DNA of 64,000 nucleotides from Halorussus salilacus. Its GTDB lineage: Archaea; Halobacteriota; Halobacteria; Halobacteriales; Haladaptataceae. The position numbers were made by a program, and so were the translations under genes. Below, piece after piece: positions 25,907 to 33,947 of this stretch. The notes beneath the pieces are model-generated. The model had not been told where the DNA came from, did not search any database, and saw only the letters and a program-made list of their open reading frames with translations. The stretch's first letter is position 1, and each line of letters begins with the position of its first letter. The stretch covers positions 1-64,000 of the forward strand of contig NZ_CP099995.1 of assembly GCF_024138125.1 (NCBI RefSeq), written 5' to 3'.

Positions 25907-26452
25907 ATGCTCGCAGTCCCCGATTGGCTCAAATGGAATCACGACCTCGCCCCACGACACGCAATCTTCGCAGTTGGTGTGCTGTTCGTGACGATCGGAT
26001 ACTGGCGACTCCTCCCTGCAATGGGATTCGATCCGCTCACCACGTCACTACTCGTGGTCGGTGCGCTCGGCACGCTCGGCGCAGCGGTTCGCTGTTCGAT
26101 TCAGGAACGCATGACGTTGCTCGCATGGAGCGTGCTGACCCTGGTAGCTGCCTTCTTTGCAGGGGTCGAACTCCTGCTCATCTACGAGAAGACGTCGATG
26201 GCGAATATGAGTGCAACACACCTTGAAGCGGCGGTAATGTACACTCTCGCCACTGCTGCCTTTGTCGTCACGATTGAGCTGTTCCTCGCCATCGTCGGTG
26301 GGATTCTTCGACAGGCACTTTCCTCTCGTTGGGGTGGAGGCGGCTCTGGTTCGACACCCGAAGAGCGAATTCTAACTGAATCCGAATTTCAAGAAGGGGG
26401 ATTCAACGATAGCTCTGACCTCAAACGAATTTTCGGTCAGTTCTTGATATAG
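25907..26452 (+). CDS. Four-helix membrane protein of unknown function
   Basis: A 181-residue protein with about four hydrophobic helices (AIFAVGVLFVTIGYW; SLLVVGALGTLGAA; LAWSVLTLVAAFFAGVELLLI; VMYTLATAAFVVTIELFLAIVG) and a soluble Gly/Ser-rich C-terminal tail. No motif of a known transporter or enzyme. The stop at 26452 is followed immediately by a small membrane gene at 26454, and then by a Tat-exported protein, so the three probably form one operon driven from the promoter near inverted repeat C. Confidence 0.65.
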   Translation: MLAVPDWLKWNHDLAPRHAIFAVGVLFVTIGYWRLLPAMGFDPLTTSLLVVGALGTLGAAVRCSIQERMTLLAWSVLTLVAAFFAGVELLLIYEKTSMANMSATHLEAAVMYTLATAAFVVTIELFLAIVGGILRQALSSRWGGGGSGSTPEERILTESEFQEGGFNDSSDLKRIFGQFLI

Positions 26453-26453
26453 A

Positions 26454-26618
26454 ATGCGTCGACGAGGCCGATCGAGGAGTTCGAAACCCGATAACTGGCG
26501 TCTAATGCTTGCTTTTCTCGCGGTATTCGTCGTTCTGATTGGGCTATCTCTTTATCTCGGAGTGGTCGCATGGTTTGGGAATTTTATCCATGATCTGTTC
26601 TCGGGTGCTGCTGTGTAG
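26454..26618 (+). CDS. 54-residue single-span membrane protein
   Basis: The ATG at 26454 is one base after the preceding stop. The product starts with a strongly basic stretch (MRRRGRSRSSKPDNWR) and continues into one membrane helix (LMLAFLAVFVVLIGLSLYLGVVAWF), ending in a short polar tail and TAG. Tight coupling to the upstream gene, a basic cytoplasmic N-terminus and a clean helix support it as a real gene although it is small. Function unknown; it may be a subunit or immunity partner of its neighbours. Confidence 0.55.
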   Translation: MRRRGRSRSSKPDNWRLMLAFLAVFVVLIGLSLYLGVVAWFGNFIHDLFSGAAV

Positions 26619-26657
26619 TTCACACCAGACCTAGCTAACCAAACAAGCTACCGACAA

Positions 26658-27686
26658 ATGAATCGAAGAACGTACCTCAAATCAGCCGCATCAATTACCG
26701 CTGCAACCGCTGGATTTCCCGCTGTCTCTGTTGCGAGCCGTCCTCACGAGTTTATTGATGAGTTTGGGGTTGCTGTCGTAGACTTCTTCAACGACGACTG
26801 GGACAGGGAAGATCTCGAGGATGAGGTCGGGGAGGCCGTCGATTTCGTTTGCTACGCATATGGAAAGCTAGCTGATCACGACGAGGAAGACGTCTCTGAA
26901 GAATCTGGATTTTTGAGCCAGCTAGAACAAATTAGCATGGCGAACCTCGAACAGAATCCGGAGGCGTACAACTGGCTTCTTGAATATCTCCATGATATCG
27001 TCTACTTCGTTAGCAAGCTTGACGTCTTTGCTGATGCCGTAGCTGACGATCTGGAGAGGTTCGTCGAAGGGGCACGGACCATCACGAAATACATCCCGCT
27101 GATTGGAAGTATCAAGAGTGTCCTTGACGCTGGTTGTTCGATTCACCAAACTATTGAGCGTGGTGAGGGGGTCGCTGAAAGCGCATATGTGAACTTCTTC
27201 AAGTGCGTCGCTCTAACAGCGGTCGAAGTCGTTCTTCTCATTACCGGCGTTGGAGCTTCGTACCGGGTCGCATTTGGCGCTACTGGCTGGGTGAATCGGC
27301 AGCTCATCAACGTTGTTGGACGCTCTATAGGCTGGGAGGCGTATGCCTGGGTATTGAGTCAGATCCACTGGGGAATCAGAGTAGCCTTCGCTGAAGGGTC
27401 AGGTTTTGCCATCGACCGCACTGTTGAGGAGGTGAGTACACTTGTCGTCTCTGACGCGCAGACGGTGGACGTCGTCTTGGATGAAGAGGAAACGAAGCAA
27501 TGGGTTCAGAATGATGTGGAGGAGATCGTTGCCCATGTTGCTAGCAGTGAGGTCGACTATATGCTCTGGGAGCTTGATCAGGAGATTGATCAGATGCAGG
27601 AAGACGCCCTCAGAAGGGCGGAGAGACAACAGGAACGATTTCTACAATCAGTGAACGACTTTGTCGAAGGCCTACCTCTAATATAG
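26658..27686 (+). CDS. Tat-exported protein of unknown function
   Basis: A 342-residue protein with a twin-arginine type signal: MNRRTYLKSAASITAATAG, then a likely cleavage region after SVASR. There is no lipobox Cys. The mature part is helical, with two hydrophobic stretches (ALTAVEVVLLITGVGASYR; EAYAWVLSQIHWGIRVAFAEG) and an acidic coiled-coil-like C-terminus (ELDQEIDQMQEDALRRAERQQERF). Few Cys residues, so it does not look like a C8-type halocin precursor. Exported protein next to two membrane proteins might mean a secreted effector and its immunity, but that is only a possibility. Confidence 0.65.
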   Translation: MNRRTYLKSAASITAATAGFPAVSVASRPHEFIDEFGVAVVDFFNDDWDREDLEDEVGEAVDFVCYAYGKLADHDEEDVSEESGFLSQLEQISMANLEQNPEAYNWLLEYLHDIVYFVSKLDVFADAVADDLERFVEGARTITKYIPLIGSIKSVLDAGCSIHQTIERGEGVAESAYVNFFKCVALTAVEVVLLITGVGASYRVAFGATGWVNRQLINVVGRSIGWEAYAWVLSQIHWGIRVAFAEGSGFAIDRTVEEVSTLVVSDAQTVDVVLDEEETKQWVQNDVEEIVAHVASSEVDYMLWELDQEIDQMQEDALRRAERQQERFLQSVNDFVEGLPLI

Positions 27687-27703
27687 GCTATCATCCGATG
27701 GGA

Positions 27704-27979
27704 TTATTCCTCACTTTCGAGTTCCTCCTCGGCAATTTCGAGTAGCTTCTGAAGTCGCTCGTTGAAGTCGTCCTCGAACTCTGTGTGGAGAGATTCGTCG
27801 TACATCCGTAGCGTACGAGAAAGGCCGATGGCAGCCAGCCAGTCGCGGAACTGGTTACTATTCATGTCTTCAACTGGCGTGTCCAACGCGGCGGAGCTGG
27901 AACCAGCTGCCCAGAGCTGAAGCAGATCTAACTCCTTCACTATCGCCAGACGGGCGAAATCTGCGAAGGCGGCACTCAC
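27704..27979 (-). CDS. Small helical protein, partner of a zinc-ribbon protein
   Basis: A 91-residue acidic, helical protein (FADFARLAIVKELDLLQLWAA ... NERLQKLLEIAEEELESEE). Its ATG overlaps the stop of the upstream zinc-ribbon gene by four bases, so the two are translated together. No family recognised. It ends 18 bases from the convergent Tat-protein gene. Confidence 0.55.
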   Translation of the reverse strand: MSAAFADFARLAIVKELDLLQLWAAGSSSAALDTPVEDMNSNQFRDWLAAIGLSRTLRMYDESLHTEFEDDFNERLQKLLEIAEEELESEE

Positions 27980-28206
27980 TTCTCGCGATAATGTGTGTAC
28001 GACACTGAGTCTCTGTCTAGCTCTTCCTCTCCGTTCAGTAGGTTGTTGACGTACGAGAGTGAGCGCAACGAGAGGAACCCCTCACGATCGACGGCCATCG
28101 GAGGATCCTTCTCTGACTCTGCAGTCTCAGAAAGCGCCTGACCACATGATCCACAGTAGTGATGAATATCTTTGACTCGGTCTCCGCAATTCGGGCAGTA
28201 GGGCAT
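27976..28206 (-). CDS. Double zinc-ribbon small protein
   Basis: A 76-residue protein beginning MPYCPNCGDRV and followed by CGSCGQAL, a classic two-CxxC zinc ribbon at residues 4-21; the rest is a short helical region with SLRSLSYVNNLL. Overlaps the next gene by ATGA. Such ribbons often serve as adaptors for nucleic acid or protein contacts; no specific role can be given. Confidence 0.65.
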   Translation of the reverse strand: MPYCPNCGDRVKDIHHYCGSCGQALSETAESEKDPPMAVDREGFLSLRSLSYVNNLLNGEEELDRDSVSYTHYREK

Positions 28207-28403
28207 ACAGACTACTGCGACTCGCGACTACACAGACTTTGCTAAGGGTATCATTCAAGTACGGACCATCGATGGGGCTCGATCTGACCTCCCTCGCCAA
28301 TGCTGGATAATATAGTGAGTGACGATATATTGTCTTCAAAAGGGGGAGGAGGGTCGATACTGGGAACCCCTTATCGCTGCCTGGACAACCTCACAACCTT
28401 TGC

Positions 28404-28434
28404 GATTCAGTGAATCAGTGATTCACTGATCGAC
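28404..28434. repeat. TGANTCA repeats at the 3' end of the ParB-like gene
   Basis: GATTCAGTGAATCAGTGATT and following bases contain TGAATCA (28411-28417) and TGATTCA (28419-28425) at 8-base spacing, matching the arrays at 29797 and 29931. The copy overlaps the stop of the small partition gene. The genes of the partition operon are thus bracketed by the same sites. Confidence 0.65.
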
Positions 28435-28875
28435 GTCTTGCTTGGCGAGCTCGCGAATCTTCTCCTTCGTTTCTTCCTGGTGCTCGCCGAACGCCACCTC
28501 GAAAACCCCGCGGTAGAAGTGCTTATTTTTCTCCAGCGTGATGTCCTCGCGTTTGAGTTGCTTTTTCAGGCGAGTGAACGTTATCTCGATGTCCTCGCTT
28601 TGCTCCGGTTCAACGTATATCGTGGCTGAATCCCAATCTTCGCGGATGTTCAGCGGTTCGTCATCTGTCTCTCCTGCTTCACTGGTAGACAAATCAGTAT
28701 CGGTCGTGGATGCGGTTCTCTGCTGAGCTGACCGATCTTCGGTTGCCGCCGCAGTATCGCTACTCTGTTCTTCTGATTCCTCCGGCGTCTCTGTGGTCTC
28801 ACCATCTGCGACCGCGTCTTCCTCTTCCACCTCGTCGGAGGGGTCCTCGAACCGCTCGTCCATTCCCCGGGGCAT
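28423..28875 (-). CDS. Small ParB-like partner of ParA
   Basis: A 150-residue protein beginning at the ATG 28875, two bases after the parA stop. The N-terminal half is a long acidic disordered region rich in Glu, Thr and Ser. The C-terminal half is a compact basic domain (SATIYVEPEQSEDIEITFTRLKKQLKREDITLEKNKHFYRG). Short DNA-binding adaptors following parA, often ribbon-helix-helix, serve as centromere-binding ParB in such operons; the RHH fold is not proven here. The 8-base-spaced TGANTCA repeats around the operon are its likely targets. Confidence 0.65.
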   Translation of the reverse strand: MPRGMDERFEDPSDEVEEEDAVADGETTETPEESEEQSSDTAAATEDRSAQQRTASTTDTDLSTSEAGETDDEPLNIREDWDSATIYVEPEQSEDIEITFTRLKKQLKREDITLEKNKHFYRGVFEVAFGEHQEETKEKIRELAKQDVDQ

Positions 28876-28877
28876 TC

Positions 28878-29789
28878 TTACGCCTCCACCTGCGTTTTGT
28901 CGAACGCTCGTTCCATCGTCTCCGCAACCTCCAGAAAGAGGTCGCGCTCTACTTGCTGGTCGTTCGCGTCTTCCCACCCGAAAATATCTCGTCCGTTGTC
29001 CCACGCACGCTGGATCGCTACTCGCATCGGGAGTTTGAAAATCGGTGCCATCGACGCGAAGGACTCGTCGAAGGAGTTGAGGAATTTCTGTGACTGACCG
29101 TCGTCCCGGTACATATTCGCCAGGAGTCCGACGATTGCAATCTCGATCTGCTGGTTGTCCTCGATGGACTCCAGCTGGTCCCATAGGTCGTCAAGTGCAT
29201 CCCGTGATGTTGCTTGGGTCTGTGCAGCCAGGAAGACGTTTTGAGCCGCGATGAAGGCCGCGTCCGTCAGGACTGAGAGGTCGGGAGGGCAATCGACTAC
29301 GATAAAATCGTAGTTGTATCCGTCGTCAACCATCTCTTCGAGGGCGAGTTTCAGTGAGAGGCGGGCATTCGCATCGTCCATCCAATCTCGAGCAAGGCCC
29401 ATGTCCTTGTGACTGGGAATCAGATCGAAGTTCAGATGGTCGTACTCGTCGGCTTCGATCACGATTTCTGAAAGACTAGTATCGTGCGTGCGCGGATTGT
29501 CGACGAGTACGTCGAGCAGGTTCTCGTCATCGGTGACTAGTGTGTTGGGGAGTTCGTTCTTCGGGCTTGATGGATCGTTGTCGTCGCCTGGACCAAGTCC
29601 AAGCCCTTTCGTCATGTCGGCTTGTGGGTCCATATCGATTGCAAGAACATCGTGGTCGCGAGTGGCCAGCGCCGCGGCACTGTTGATCGTCGCCGTTGTT
29701 TTTCCTGTCCCGCCTTTTTGGTTGCCGAAGGCGATCGTGGGGATGCCAGTCGATGGGGTGACGCCCCATCCACGAGGTGTCTCAGCCAT
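28878..29789 (-). CDS. parA: ParA/Soj-type partition ATPase
   Basis: A 303-residue deviant-Walker ATPase that moves plasmid copies apart. Motif NQKGGTGKTT at residues 23-32 with the signature Lys25, DMDPQADMTKGLG (A' box), IVVDCPPDLS (Walker B region) and a C-terminal helical domain. The ATG at 29789 is preceded by a TATA motif centred 28 bases upstream, and TGANTCA repeats lie between the TATA box and the start, which implies autorepression by the ParB-like partner. Clear assignment. Confidence 0.92.
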   Translation of the reverse strand: MAETPRGWGVTPSTGIPTIAFGNQKGGTGKTTATINSAAALATRDHDVLAIDMDPQADMTKGLGLGPGDDNDPSSPKNELPNTLVTDDENLLDVLVDNPRTHDTSLSEIVIEADEYDHLNFDLIPSHKDMGLARDWMDDANARLSLKLALEEMVDDGYNYDFIVVDCPPDLSVLTDAAFIAAQNVFLAAQTQATSRDALDDLWDQLESIEDNQQIEIAIVGLLANMYRDDGQSQKFLNSFDESFASMAPIFKLPMRVAIQRAWDNGRDIFGWEDANDQQVERDLFLEVAETMERAFDKTQVEA

Positions 29790-29796
29790 GGTTCGA

Positions 29797-29820
29797 TCAT
29801 TGAATCAATGACTCATAAAT
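29797..29820 (-). promoter_or_regulatory. parA promoter with repeat operator
   Basis: On the minus strand ATTTATGAG (29812-29820) is the TATA box and it is followed by TGAGTCA (29809-29815) and TGATTCA (29801-29807), two 8-base-spaced copies of the partition repeat, lying between the TATA box and the leaderless start. Confidence 0.65.
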
Positions 29821-29930
29821 CCATGTCAGACACTCAGTTGTATCTCTCTCAATGCGATTCTGCCGAATATCGTCGTTTGATAGGATGAGGGGCGCAATTC
29901 CCCTCTTTTTGAGTGCCATCTTGGAATCAG

Positions 29931-30176
29931 TGACTCAATGAGTCACGAAATCAGTACTTCACTGATTCAATGATTTCGTGATGCGAGTCTCGTGTTCCTG
30001 AGTCCTCAATTCAATACTTCAGGTACTCACTGATTCAGTGACTCAATGAATCTATGAGTCAGGGACTCCATGCCCTCCATGACGCTAAGCAACTCAGTGA
30101 ATCATGGACTCTTTGATCTCCTGCTCCCGGCATTCAATACTTCATGGAATCTGTGACTCAGTGATTCATTGAGTTA
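29931..30176. repeat. Centromere-like array of TGANTCA repeats
   Basis: Copies or near copies of the heptamer TGANTCA occur in groups with exact 8-base period: 29931/29939; 29963/29971; 30031/30039/30047/30055; 30154/30162/30170; singles at 29999 and 30098. The region has no gene and lies between parA and the recombinase. Contiguous short repeats of this kind are known centromeres for ribbon-helix-helix partition proteins such as omega of pSM19035. Confidence 0.75.
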
Positions 30177-30228
30177 ATTATCAACCGAAGAAAGACAATT
30201 GGGATGACTTGACAGATGGCGATTGATG

Positions 30229-31536
30229 TTACGTTCTCTCTCCGAAGGCTGCGTTAAGTTGGTCTCGCATGAACTCTCGTCGGACTCGACGAGAACGCGA
30301 GTCAGACAGGTAATTTTGCATCACCACCCGAGGATCACTACTACCCTGCTCTGCAGCGATTTCGTCGACACCTTCGAGAACGCCTTCGAGGACTGCTGTA
30401 TAGGTATCGTACCAGAATCGGCGACAGAGCTGTGGACTTGGTCGTTCACCCCCAATCCGCTTGGGGAGATCTGCTTCCAACGCAAGATTTTGGAACCAAT
30501 TCCGGATTGTATCGCGGGTCGCGTACGGTGTTTCTCCCTGTGAGGAGGGGAACAGGTATCCAGTCCACGTATCGTCTTCCGCTAGCTCGTCGATTCGGGA
30601 GTCAAGCACGTCCATTCCGTACAAAAGTGATACTTCGCCGGGCCCGTTCTTGCGGTTCTCGAACGTGATGAAGGGGACGTCGTCTTCGTGAACGTCACGC
30701 TGGAACTGCGAGATATGGAGTGCTGCGACCTCACTTGCTCGAAGTCCCCAGCCAGCTAATGCTACCACGAGCAGCTCTTCTCGCGTCGTTCCCGATGCCT
30801 GCATCAGTTTCCGAATATGATTCGCTGAAAGCGAAGGAGTCGGGGAATCTTCGACTTCCCACTTGAATTCGTCGTATAGGCCGCTGGCAGGATTCATCGA
30901 GGCGACCCGCCGCCCGACCAGATGCTGATACCACGCGTCGACGACGCGCCGCACCCGCTGGAGAGTCTGGGCACTGTATTCCCGTTCTGCTCCCTCATTC
31001 AACCAGTCAAATGCTGCATAGACCGCGTCAACGGCTTCGTAAGCTGGATTCTCTCGGTCCCGTTGAATCGGTGTGAGGAGGTCGTCCATCCCGTTCGCCT
31101 CCTGGTAGGCACGTACGTAGAGGTTCAGTCGCGTTCGCAGCGCGTCGACAGAAGACGACGCCAGACTGTACCGTGATTTTCGCCGGTTGAGGAACTGTTC
31201 GAGGGCGTCGATTGTTGCATCATTCGATGTTGCCCATGTGTAGCCTTCTTCATTGTCCCCGAGCTCGAGATCCTCGTTCCAGAACTCTCCAAACGAGCGG
31301 TCGTGATGGCGACGGAGAGCGGCGAGGAACGCCCGTGCATCGTGGTCTCGAAACCACTGGTGGGTTGGTTTCTCGCTCGTTGGATCGATACCCTCTGTTT
31401 CGAGGCAGGGGGCAATCTCGTCCCAGTACAGGTCCGTGAAGTCCTCGAGCGAATACGAGGTCCATCGGACTCCCTCGAATGATGGCACTCGCTCAGCGTC
31501 GGTCTCGCTCTCCTGTTCGGCGTCCGATTGACTCAT
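30229..31536 (-). CDS. Tyrosine recombinase / XerC-D-like integrase
   Basis: A 435-residue protein from the ATG at 31536; the frame extends upstream but that part is not protein-like. The C-terminal catalytic domain has the first Arg in GWGLRASEVAALH, a Lys in ENRKNGPGEV, and a terminal region QLCRRFWYDTY...VVMQNYLSDSRSRRVRR that gives the second Arg and the nucleophile Tyr. The usual HxLRH box is altered (PQLCRRFW), as in some haloarchaeal recombinases. The N-terminal SAM-like domain is helical. Next to the partition locus, so multimer resolution is the likely role rather than phage integration; no att site was found. Confidence 0.85.
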   Translation of the reverse strand: MSQSDAEQESETDAERVPSFEGVRWTSYSLEDFTDLYWDEIAPCLETEGIDPTSEKPTHQWFRDHDARAFLAALRRHHDRSFGEFWNEDLELGDNEEGYTWATSNDATIDALEQFLNRRKSRYSLASSSVDALRTRLNLYVRAYQEANGMDDLLTPIQRDRENPAYEAVDAVYAAFDWLNEGAEREYSAQTLQRVRRVVDAWYQHLVGRRVASMNPASGLYDEFKWEVEDSPTPSLSANHIRKLMQASGTTREELLVVALAGWGLRASEVAALHISQFQRDVHEDDVPFITFENRKNGPGEVSLLYGMDVLDSRIDELAEDDTWTGYLFPSSQGETPYATRDTIRNWFQNLALEADLPKRIGGERPSPQLCRRFWYDTYTAVLEGVLEGVDEIAAEQGSSDPRVVMQNYLSDSRSRRVRREFMRDQLNAAFGERT

Positions 31537-31905
31537 TGTAGTGGTCTCTGAGGGGCTCGACTGTCTGAAACTGGATTGGTGCAAAACCTCGATAGAAGCC
31601 TGATCGCGGCCCAGTATGGCGATTCTAAGAGTGGCATATTCGAGTTGTTCAGCGTTTTGGTCGGATTCGTTATTAGTTTGTGGGTTCGGCTGACCGAGAG
31701 AGTCTGCGTAACCCACGGAAAATCTGGCGATAAAATGCGCTATACGAATAAACCGTATACTGCGATACTCATTTTGAGGGGGCCCTGTGAGCGGGGAGTC
31801 ACGCATACGTTGATGCTTCGCCGCTACGTTATTTTTTAGACAGCGATCAGCCCCAGCCACCAGGCAGTGAACCACGATCCTGCACGAAACCCTCCGATTG
31901 TACCC
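31537..31905. other. Intergenic region upstream of the recombinase
   Basis: About 370 bases between the divergent recombinase and YHS-MaoC genes. It is AT-rich around 31735-31775 and contains a T run at 31831-31836. No gene or clear repeat is seen; promoters for both genes must be here. Confidence 0.4.
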
Positions 31906-32544
31906 ATGCCAGTTGATCCCGTATGCGGGATGGAAATTCTGATGGACGCCACAGAAGCGAACACCGACTACGAGGACGAGTCATTCTACTTCTGTTCGAC
32001 GGACTGCCTCGAACTATTCGAAGGTGCCCCCAAGAAGTACGTCGAGACCCCCCACCCGCACCTCATCGAGGCGAGTGGAACCGTTCTCCCACGACTGCCA
32101 TACGGCCGTGCAAAGGGCGAGTTCGATATCGAAATCAAAGATCCCACGTCGCTCCAGGAGGGCGACAGCGTTCGCTTCTCGAAGGAGATCACGGACGACG
32201 ACGTCCGGAAATTCGCCGAGGCGACCAGCGACACGAACGCCCTCCACCTCAACGACGCGTTCGCTGAGAAGACGAGGTTTGGCCACCGGATCGTCCACGG
32301 GACACTCGTCTCCGGACTCATCAGCGCCGCCCTCGCGTGTTTCCCCGGCCTCACGATCTACATCTCGCAGAATCTCGAGTTCCGACGCCCGGTCGACATC
32401 GGCGAATCACTGACGGCTCTATGCAAGATCGTCGACGAACTCGAAGGCGACCGGTATCGACTCACGACGCGCATCGAAAACGACGCTGACGAAATCGTCC
32501 TCGACGGGACGGCGACGGTGCTGATCGACCCTCTCCCGGAGTGA
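31906..32544 (+). CDS. YHS domain fused to MaoC/PhaJ-type enoyl-CoA hydratase
   Basis: A 212-residue protein from the ATG at 31906 (MPVDPVCGM). Residues 1-45 are a YHS metal-binding domain (DPVCGMEI ... FYFCSTDCLELFE). The rest is a hot-dog fold (R)-specific enoyl-CoA hydratase: RKFAEATSDTNALHLND contains the catalytic D-x4-H, followed by GHRIVHGTLVSGLISAAL. It would supply (R)-3-hydroxyacyl-CoA for polymer synthesis; the PhaC gene starts 26 bases after its stop. A YHS domain on a hydratase is unusual and may tie the enzyme to metal status. The stop codon overlaps an unused frame of the next gene. Confidence 0.85.
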   Translation: MPVDPVCGMEILMDATEANTDYEDESFYFCSTDCLELFEGAPKKYVETPHPHLIEASGTVLPRLPYGRAKGEFDIEIKDPTSLQEGDSVRFSKEITDDDVRKFAEATSDTNALHLNDAFAEKTRFGHRIVHGTLVSGLISAALACFPGLTIYISQNLEFRRPVDIGESLTALCKIVDELEGDRYRLTTRIENDADEIVLDGTATVLIDPLPE

Positions 32545-32570
32545 CTCGTTCGTACAGCCAGGTTAAGACC

Positions 32571-33920
32571 ATGAATCCGTTCACAGCCCCATTGAAGACT
32601 CACCGCAGATTGCTTACCCAGGGAATGGAAACCGCCGAGAAGATGTGCCTTCTTCCGAATCGGCTCGAAGATCTCGCCTCTGTCGAGGTCGGGAAGACTC
32701 CGAGTGAGGTCATCTACTCCGAGAACAAACTCAATCTCCTCCACTACGAGCCACTCACAGACGACCCGCACAACACGCCCCTCCTCGTCGTCTATGCGTT
32801 GATCAACCGTCCCTACATTCTCGACCTCCAGCCCGACAAGAGCGTAGTTCGGCGATTCCTTGAGGACGGCTTCGACGTCTATCTCATCGACTGGGGCGAA
32901 CCGTCCCAACTTGACGCATCGCTGACGCTGGGCGACTACGTGAAGCGGTATATCGATAACTGCGCCGACGTCGTCCGTGAGCGAACTGGCACTGACGCCA
33001 TCAACATCCTCGGCTACTGCATGGGCGGGACGCTGAGCACGATGTACGCGGCTCTCCATCCGGAGAAGGTCGCCAATCTCGGGCTCATGGCGACGGGCCT
33101 TTGTTTCGACGATACGGGTGGTATCCTCGAACAATGGGGAAGCGAGGAGTACTTCGATCCAGAAGCGATTACCGAGACGTACGGAAACGTCCCAGCGGAG
33201 TTTCTCGCGACGGGGTTCGCCCAGATGAACCCCGTCGATACGTACCTCGGCAAGTACACGATTCTGTTCGACAATCTCGATGACAGGACCGCCGTCGAGA
33301 ACTTCGGCCGTATGGAACGCTGGGTGCGCGATGGGGTTGACGTCGCGGGAGAAGCCTACCGCCAGTTCATTGAAGACATTTACCAGAAGAACGCACTCTA
33401 CCAGAACGAACTGGTACTGGACGGAACCCCTGTCGACATCGGAAATCTCACGATGCCGGTGTTACAGATCATTGGCTCGTTCGACCATCTCATCCCGCCT
33501 GACGCGAGCAAGCCCTTCACCGAGGTTATTCCGAGTGAGGACACCGACATCTACGAATTCCCGACCGGCCATGTCGGGATGGCCGTCTCAGGGAAGGCTC
33601 ACGCGGAGTTGTGGCCTCGTGTCGCGACGTGGTTCCGTGAGCGGTCGGTAACACAGATTGAGGAGTCGGCCACGGTCAGCCGAGGTGAGGCTGAAGCGGA
33701 GGCTGACCACGATCAGTCGCTGCAGACGCTCGACGGGATCGGTCCGACGTATGAGGAGCGTCTCCACGACGCAGGGATCACGACGGTGACGCAACTCGTA
33801 GCCGCAGACCCAGTCCAGCTTGCTGACCGACTCGGTCTCAGCGAATCACGAGTGACGTCTTGGATTGAGCAAGCGAGGCAGTTCGGGGGTTCGTCCGACG
33901 ATAGTACTGGAAGCAGTTGA
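32571..33920 (+). CDS. phaC: Class III-type poly(3-hydroxyalkanoate) synthase PhaC with C-terminal HhH domain
   Basis: A 449-residue alpha/beta-hydrolase-fold polymerase. The lipase-like box GYCMGG supplies the nucleophile C150; GSFDHLIPP gives D305 and PTGHVGM gives H334, close to the standard triad of class III synthases. The last 50 residues (LDGIGPTYEERLHDAGITTVTQLVAADPVQLADRLGLS) form a helix-hairpin-helix pair of the DUF4332 type, not part of classical PhaC. No phaE gene is adjacent, so the partner subunit must be elsewhere or absent. Start ATG 32571 follows the hydratase stop by 26 bases. Confidence 0.9.
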   Translation: MNPFTAPLKTHRRLLTQGMETAEKMCLLPNRLEDLASVEVGKTPSEVIYSENKLNLLHYEPLTDDPHNTPLLVVYALINRPYILDLQPDKSVVRRFLEDGFDVYLIDWGEPSQLDASLTLGDYVKRYIDNCADVVRERTGTDAINILGYCMGGTLSTMYAALHPEKVANLGLMATGLCFDDTGGILEQWGSEEYFDPEAITETYGNVPAEFLATGFAQMNPVDTYLGKYTILFDNLDDRTAVENFGRMERWVRDGVDVAGEAYRQFIEDIYQKNALYQNELVLDGTPVDIGNLTMPVLQIIGSFDHLIPPDASKPFTEVIPSEDTDIYEFPTGHVGMAVSGKAHAELWPRVATWFRERSVTQIEESATVSRGEAEAEADHDQSLQTLDGIGPTYEERLHDAGITTVTQLVAADPVQLADRLGLSESRVTSWIEQARQFGGSSDDSTGSS

Positions 33921-33947
33921 CCGTCGATTCGTGGCAGTGACCAGCGC

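Noticed and set aside
26658-27686. Halocin precursor
   Set aside because: It has a Tat signal but lacks the Cys-rich C-terminal peptide of C8-type halocins.
29888-29910. GGGG/CCCC hairpin followed by T5 on the + strand
   Set aside because: Looks like a terminator but no + strand gene precedes it; may only separate the partition operon from antisense transcription, so not listed as a feature.
29931-30176. Repeat array that could be mistaken for CRISPR
   Set aside because: Repeat units are seven bases at 8-base period with no spacers of constant length and no cas genes; fits a partition centromere.
31537-31875. N-terminal extension of the recombinase by 113 codons
   Set aside because: The extension lacks haloarchaeal composition, overlaps the divergent promoter region, and the ATG at 31536 gives a normal recombinase N-terminus.
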